NCBI RefSeq assembly: GCF_036621415.1
Contig: NZ_CP030941.1
Coordinates: 4,028,001-4,092,000, forward strand
Source: Nitratireductor thuwali
GTDB lineage: Bacteria; Pseudomonadota; Alphaproteobacteria; Rhizobiales; Rhizobiaceae
DNA: 64,000 nucleotides
Reading direction: 5' to 3'
Part shown: piece after piece, positions 60,720 to 64,000 of the stretch
Numbering within the stretch: position 1 is the first letter of the stretch
Layout of the letters: every line of letters begins with the position of its first letter
The notes under the pieces: model-generated
Database searches by the model: none
What the model was told of the DNA's origin: nothing
The model's input: the letters and a program-made list of their open reading frames with translations, nothing else
Position numbers and translations under genes: made by a program

Positions 60720-60870
60720 CTTCGTTCTCCTGATTGAGTTTTGCCATGAATGCCGCCTGCTCGGCCGTGCGGCCGGCCTGATAGGCGCTGTGATGCGACC
60801 ACGCCAGCCCACCCAACACGGCCAGCACCGCGCCAATGCGCAGCCATGCGCCAATGCCGAGCCCGAGCAT
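60622..60870 (-). CDS. i-spanin-like inner-membrane protein (Rz-type)
   Basis: An 82-residue type II membrane protein. One N-terminal helix (~8-25, AWLRIGAVLAVLGGLAWS) is followed by a periplasmic helix (QAGRTAEQAAFMAKLNQENEDAGKAAEDWRARYRRC) and a short Cys-containing tail. The ATG overlaps the preceding stop by one base (TGATG). It is shorter than lambda Rz, but the layout with the lipoprotein embedded in it is characteristic. Confidence 0.72.
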   Translation of the reverse strand: MLGLGIGAWLRIGAVLAVLGGLAWSHHSAYQAGRTAEQAAFMAKLNQENEDAGKAAEDWRARYRRCVDGGGLYSFETGTCDD

Positions 60871-61028
60871 CAGAAGAAACTCCCGACCAGATCCGCCACC
60901 AGGCGGACGATGGCGCCGGCGTCGTCGATCGTGAGGCCTCCGACGATCACACCCGCTGCAGTGACGGCGGCGATCGCCACGCCCCACACGCTCTTGCGCC
61001 GCCACAGCGGCACGGTTTCATTGCTCAT
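60870..61028 (-). CDS. Small membrane protein, holin candidate (52 aa)
   Basis: MSNETVPLWRRKSVWGVAIAAVTAAGVIVGG followed by LTIDDAGAIVRLVADLVGSFF: one strong membrane helix (~14-33) and a weaker C-terminal hydrophobic stretch. It lies between the endolysin side and the spanins with 4-bp and 1-bp overlaps. Which of the two small membrane proteins is holin and which antiholin cannot be decided. Confidence 0.65.
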   Translation of the reverse strand: MSNETVPLWRRKSVWGVAIAAVTAAGVIVGGLTIDDAGAIVRLVADLVGSFF

Positions 61029-61213
61029 GGCCAGCTCCCGAAGATCAGAGATCCTATTGCGAGGATGAAAAACAGCGGCGCGCCGATGAAACTGATGATG
61101 ATCAGGACGCCGAGTGGCGATGCCGCCGGAATCGGTGGCGGTGCCAGATCGAACACAGCCACGAAGGCGAGGAGGCACAGCAGTGCCATGCCGAAGAGTT
61201 CAAGCGCCATCAT
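61025..61213 (-). CDS. Small two-helix membrane protein, holin candidate (62 aa)
   Basis: MMALELFGMALLCLLAFVAVFDL (helix 1), a PPPIPAASPLG turn and VLIIISFIGAPLFFILAIGSLIF (helix 2): a class II holin-like topology. GAGGGGGA is 9 nt upstream, and two adjacent ATGs allow a dual start. 4-bp overlaps with the endolysin gene upstream and the next small membrane gene downstream. Confidence 0.7.
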   Translation of the reverse strand: MMALELFGMALLCLLAFVAVFDLAPPPIPAASPLGVLIIISFIGAPLFFILAIGSLIFGSWP

Positions 61214-62295
61214 GCCGGAACATCCCCCTCATCGGTTTGGCGGCTCTTCCACCAGCCGTAGAGGCCGTAGATGGCGAGCCCGGTGCCGATCAGTCCCGAG
61301 GCCGTCAGCAGGCCGTTCGCGACCATCTGCGCCGTTTCGAACTCGAGGCCGAACAGGTTGTAGGCAAGCTCGGCCACCTGGTCGCGCACGGCCACGACAA
61401 CGGCCACCGGGCCGAAGCCCTTTGCGGCGTCCCGCACCTCGGGAACCTCGGTCGCCGGCAGATCGCCCGGCCGCTCCTCCGGCGTCACCTTCAGGGCTTC
61501 GAGCGCGCGCATCGTCTGCGGCCCGGCCACACCATCGACCTGAAGCCCGTTCGCGCGCTGGAACGCCCTCACGGCCTGCTTGGTGGCCGTCCCGTAGTCA
61601 CCGTCGATCTTGACCGCGTGCCCGGCGCGCACGAGAAGGGCCTGGAGCTCGCGCACGCGGGCGCCCTTGGACCCCATGCGCAGCATGCCGGAGGCGGCCG
61701 AGACCGGCGAGCGGCCAGAGATCCGCGCGTAAGCCTTCGCCATCTTCTTGTGATAGCCGTAGCGGGCGAACTGCGGTCCGTTGTAGCCGCGGGCAAAGGC
61801 GGTGAAATCCTTGCGCTGCAATTCGTCGAGAAGGCCGAACTTGACGATGTATTTCACCATCAGCTCGATCTGCCCGAGGGCAGAGCGCCGGGCTTCCTCC
61901 ACCAGATCGGCAACGCTGGCATAGCCGAGCCGCTGCCAGTGAGCGCCCATCACCTGCCCGACGCCATAGGAGGCGCTTTCGAATGCCGCTTGCGCATCGA
62001 TCCTGGCGGCACGCTTCAGCATATCCCAGCGGGCGGCCTGGCTCCGCGGGTTCTTCACCCGCCCCGCCTTCGGATGCGCCAGCCCAAGCCGCCGCGCCTC
62101 GGCGCGCTTGGCGCCCGTCAGACGCCGGTCGAAGTAGTGCCCCTCGAAGCGGATCAATGGCTCAAGCCGGTTGCCCACCTGGGCGAAAACCTTGCCGGCG
62201 CTCTCGACCTCGATCACGGCCAGAAGCGCGGCCGCGTCGACCTTCATGCGCGCGGCAATGCGCTCGACCGCGCGAACGGTCGCTTCATCGAACAT
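61210..62295 (-). CDS. Phage endolysin: N-acetylmuramidase + peptidoglycan-binding + C-terminal membrane segment
   Basis: A 361-residue lysin. Residues ~5-190 form an N-acetylmuramidase (DUF3380-like) domain with AALLAVIEVESAG (putative catalytic Glu29/31), RFEGHYFDRRL, SYGVGQVMGAHWQRLGY and FARGYNGPQ. Residues ~208-265 are a PG_binding_1 domain (GSKGARVRELQALLVRAGHAVKIDGDYGTATKQAVRAFQRANGLQVDGVAGPQTMRAL). A hydrophobic segment (~327-345, GLLTASGLIGTGLAIYGLYGWW) ends the protein. AAAGGA precedes the ATG at 62295. Confidence 0.85.
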   Translation of the reverse strand: MFDEATVRAVERIAARMKVDAAALLAVIEVESAGKVFAQVGNRLEPLIRFEGHYFDRRLTGAKRAEARRLGLAHPKAGRVKNPRSQAARWDMLKRAARIDAQAAFESASYGVGQVMGAHWQRLGYASVADLVEEARRSALGQIELMVKYIVKFGLLDELQRKDFTAFARGYNGPQFARYGYHKKMAKAYARISGRSPVSAASGMLRMGSKGARVRELQALLVRAGHAVKIDGDYGTATKQAVRAFQRANGLQVDGVAGPQTMRALEALKVTPEERPGDLPATEVPEVRDAAKGFGPVAVVVAVRDQVAELAYNLFGLEFETAQMVANGLLTASGLIGTGLAIYGLYGWWKSRQTDEGDVPA

Positions 62296-62410
62296 GGGGA
62301 TGTCCTTTCGGTTTAGACTGGAAGTGGCGCGGAAACTCTTTCGCGCGGCGTCAGCGCGGGAGGCTCGCCCGGGAACCATGCCGGATCGCACGGCGTTTCA
62401 AGAGAGATGG

Positions 62411-62440
62411 GCTAGGATAGTACTGCGTTCCCTTCCTAGC
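62411..62440. other. Stem-loop between endolysin and the 62572 gene
   Basis: GCTAGGA (62411-62417) pairs with TCCTAGC (62434-62440) over a 16-nt loop. It lies in the 276-bp divergent gap and could be an operator or an RNA hairpin; the gap holds no gene. Confidence 0.35.
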
Positions 62441-62571
62441 ATCAGACCATCGCGGCCGGCCCGGATCCATCCCCCTGGGTCGGCCAATTTGTTGCCTGTC
62501 AATCGCCAGATCTGGCCATAGACACCGACCGCCGCCGCCGGCGATCTTCCCAATCATAAGGAGCATACGCC

Positions 62572-62811
62572 ATGGCGGTTGAGATCAAAGTCCTCGCTGA
62601 AGACGAGACCGGAGCATGGGTGACTGTGTCGGACGCGGAGGTGCCGTACAGTTTCATTGCATTCGCACGGCCAGGGCAAATTCCTGATCGGTCGGATGAG
62701 GTGGACATAGAGGTCTTTCTTGCTACACCGCCGCTCAATCGGCTGCACCTGCGGGCGCAGAGTGTCGTTCTTGAGAGGCTTGGGATTGCTGCGAAGGAAA
62801 ACGGCCGCTGA
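62572..62811 (+). CDS. Hypothetical protein (79 aa), likely moron
   Basis: MAVEIKVLAEDETGAWVTVSDAEVPYSFIAFARPGQIPDRSDEVDIEVFLATPPLNRLHLRAQSVVLERLGIAAK: a small beta-rich domain with a C-terminal helix, family unknown. AAGGAG lies 8 nt before the ATG. It is transcribed against the flanking lysis and tail genes, the usual sign of an inserted accessory gene. Confidence 0.65.
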   Translation: MAVEIKVLAEDETGAWVTVSDAEVPYSFIAFARPGQIPDRSDEVDIEVFLATPPLNRLHLRAQSVVLERLGIAAKENGR

Positions 62812-62893
62812 ACAGCACTGATTGGATTGCAAATCTCTACAGACGGCCGATAGTAGACGTCAGTGCTCTTTCACGTCGTCAGATGAGAACATC

Positions 62894-63085
62894 ATGCTTG
62901 AAGATCTCTCCGAAACGGAATTGGCCTCCTGGCTGGAGGGCTATGCCCGCGACATTGCCGATCTAGGCGGCGACAAGGAAGCGGCCGCACGGTTGAAGCA
63001 GGCAGCAAGGCTGGTCCGTGAAACCTCACCGGCCGACACCAAACCGTTTCCGTATGTCGTCATAGCAGGCGGCAGAACGGGCTAG
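62894..63085 (+). CDS. Hypothetical protein (63 aa)
   Basis: MLEDLSETELASWLEGYARDIADLGGDKEAAARLKQAARLVRETSPADTKPFPYV: a helical, acidic protein. It has no strong ribosome site, and the frame is open 24 codons upstream. It ends 26 bp before the converging tail-associated gene. Reality is moderately supported by composition and position after the 62572 gene. Confidence 0.5.
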   Translation: MLEDLSETELASWLEGYARDIADLGGDKEAAARLKQAARLVRETSPADTKPFPYVVIAGGRTG

Positions 63086-63111
63086 CCGATTTACCCAGAC
63101 ACCAGACAGAG

Positions 63112-63588
63112 CTACGATTCAGGCCACGCAAACGCCGGCAGCTCCGCAACGAAGTCCCCGATCGTCGGCACGCTCCGCTCTCCGGCCTGCACCTTGGCAA
63201 GCTCGGCCGTGGCATAGGTCCACACGGCCGACCTCCACGCAAATAGCGCATCGGCCTCGGCATCAAAGACAGGGTTCGGATCGCCGCGATAGCCGATAGC
63301 GGTGTGGATGTTGTCGTACTGCCGCTCGCGGGCTTTGGCGTCGAGGTGCGTCTGGATGGCGGCAGAGAAATCCGCGGCGGTCGGCGTGCGCGGCTGATAG
63401 GCCCCCGCCGCATCGTCGCCATTCTCTGATCGCCACGCCAACACGCCGCCGTTACCTACGTCGCTACCCCATCGGGAGAAGGCTTCGCTGTCATCACGAT
63501 AGATGATCTTGACCGGGGCAGAGGGGTCGTATCCTACTGCCGGTCTTGGGGACAGGTGCTGTACCGAGCGGATATTGTGGTTATCCAT
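63112..63588 (-). CDS. Phage tail-fibre-associated protein (tail-fibre-assembly-like)
   Basis: A 158-residue protein directly behind a tail gene (3 bp). The N-terminal half is beta-rich; the C-terminal half has the pattern IQTHLDAKARERQYDNIHTAIGYRGDPNPVFDAEADALFAWRSAVWTYATAELAKVQAGERSVPTIGDFVAELPAFAW. I recognise this as a recurrent block of rhizobial prophage tail proteins, similar to DUF4376-like tail-fibre-assembly chaperones. GAGG lies 9 nt upstream of the ATG. Confidence 0.7.
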   Translation of the reverse strand: MDNHNIRSVQHLSPRPAVGYDPSAPVKIIYRDDSEAFSRWGSDVGNGGVLAWRSENGDDAAGAYQPRTPTAADFSAAIQTHLDAKARERQYDNIHTAIGYRGDPNPVFDAEADALFAWRSAVWTYATAELAKVQAGERSVPTIGDFVAELPAFAWPES

Positions 63589-63591
63589 CGT

Positions 63592-64000
63592 CTACATCCT
63601 CGCGTTTGCGGTCCAGGTGAAGTAGACCCAGTTATTGGCGGCACTAAAGAGGGCATCACTCTCGAAGCCGTTTCTTGTACCATTTGTCATTATGGAGCCC
63701 GCAGACGGGGTCTGATTGTCTCCGCTCCCGCTAGTTGTCACTCGGTTGGCAGTTCCGGAGGCGTCCCTGTAGGACATACTCGGCGAAGCTCGCATTGGGA
63801 CAGGAAAGTATACGGTGTTGCCGACATAGCTTGAGTCGACGCCGCCACCAACCTGGATCCTGAGTCCTCTCTCAACCCAGTAGCGCATGCAGTCGCGGAG
63901 CACATTGGCTGGATCGGGCACTTCGAACTGCCCATAGTCGCCTGTCCCGTCGGGGTCGCGGCGTAGGCCGACATCGAAGACTTCGAAGACATTCGCGGTA
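63592..64000 (-). CDS. Phage tail/fibre protein, C-terminal part (5' end outside window)
   Basis: The frame is open to the right edge (reading NVFEVFDVGLRRDPDGTGDYG before VPDPANVLRDCMRYWVERGLRIQVGGG), so only ~135 C-terminal residues are present. The end is Ser/Gly/Asn-rich with beta-strand character (VYFPVPMRASPSMSYRDASGT; SGSGDNQTPSAGSIMTNG; WVYFTWTANARM), typical of the receptor-binding or collar end of a tail protein. Confidence 0.7.
   Translation of the reverse strand, partial: TANVFEVFDVGLRRDPDGTGDYGQFEVPDPANVLRDCMRYWVERGLRIQVGGGVDSSYVGNTVYFPVPMRASPSMSYRDASGTANRVTTSGSGDNQTPSAGSIMTNGTRNGFESDALFSAANNWVYFTWTANARM

Larger units (their letters stand above)
52619..64000. mobile_element. Left end of a prophage or phage-derived integrated element (continues past window)
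   Basis: It begins at the broken tRNA-Ser and runs off the right edge. Content is phage-like: excisionase-like and HTH cassette, small overlapping early genes, XRE regulator, SRAP, a lysis cassette and tail genes. Host housekeeping genes stop at the tRNA. Integrase, terminase and capsid genes are not in the window. The left part (52619-58600) looks less GC-rich than the host backbone by eye. Confidence 0.85.

Overview
The window reads as chromosomal DNA of a high-GC alphaproteobacterium of the order Hyphomicrobiales (Rhizobiales), most like the Mesorhizobium/Phyllobacteriaceae group. The main indicators are the order dusB-ntrB-ntrC-ntrY-ntrX-trkA-dat-hfq-hflX, a pyruvate dehydrogenase operon whose E1-beta subunit carries its own lipoyl domain, a fused IspDF, the trpD-trpC-moaC-moeA-lexA cluster and a GAAC-N7-GAAC type LexA box. 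The genus is inferred from gene order and remembered family resemblance, not from a search.

Positions 1-52239 are ordinary host backbone. On the left lie the end of comEC, then (minus strand) ppiD-trpD-trpC-moaC-moeA-lexA, then (plus strand) tpiA, secG, pyrG, a VOC protein and kdsA, a LuxR solo, eno, ftsB, pdhA-pdhB-pdhC, an SGNH hydrolase, a GNAT gene with an apparent C-terminal frameshift, lpdA, a GlsB-like membrane protein, lipA and a RatA/COQ10-type protein. cinA and ispDF run the other way. The nitrogen-regulation block, trkA, a D-amino acid aminotransferase, hfq and hflX follow. Next come a palindromic intergenic repeat, mazG, and a five-gene branched-chain amino acid type ABC transporter (livGFKHM). 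A long minus-strand run ends the backbone: rlpA, a D-Ala-D-Ala carboxypeptidase, tmk, holB, metG, tatD, an MBL-fold hydrolase and a YbaK-type deacylase.

At 52580-52618 the 5' half of a tRNA-Ser(UGA) gene is cut exactly at the 3' side of the anticodon loop. From there to the right edge (at least 11.4 kb) everything looks like the left end of a prophage or phage-derived element. It has possible integrase arm repeats, then a TcmP gene facing a DUF5131 (Gp37/Gp68) gene that share a CTAG stop overlap. It continues with a four-gene cassette linked by 4-bp overlaps (excisionase-like and HTH proteins), likely accessory genes, a tandem Myb/SANT-like protein, an XRE regulator, an SRAP (YedK/HMCES-type) protein, and a compact minus-strand lysis cassette with an overlapping spanin pair and an N-acetylmuramidase endolysin carrying a C-terminal membrane segment. 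The window ends inside a tail gene. No integrase, capsid or terminase gene is visible, so the rest of the element must lie to the right or be missing.

The most interesting pattern is that the element carries two sequences matching the same GAAC-N7-GAAC SOS box that precedes the host lexA. One is 37 bp before the TcmP start and one is in the divergent early region. Together with the SRAP gene and the radical-SAM-like DUF5131 protein, this suggests a LexA-linked DNA-damage module of unknown chemistry at the prophage edge.
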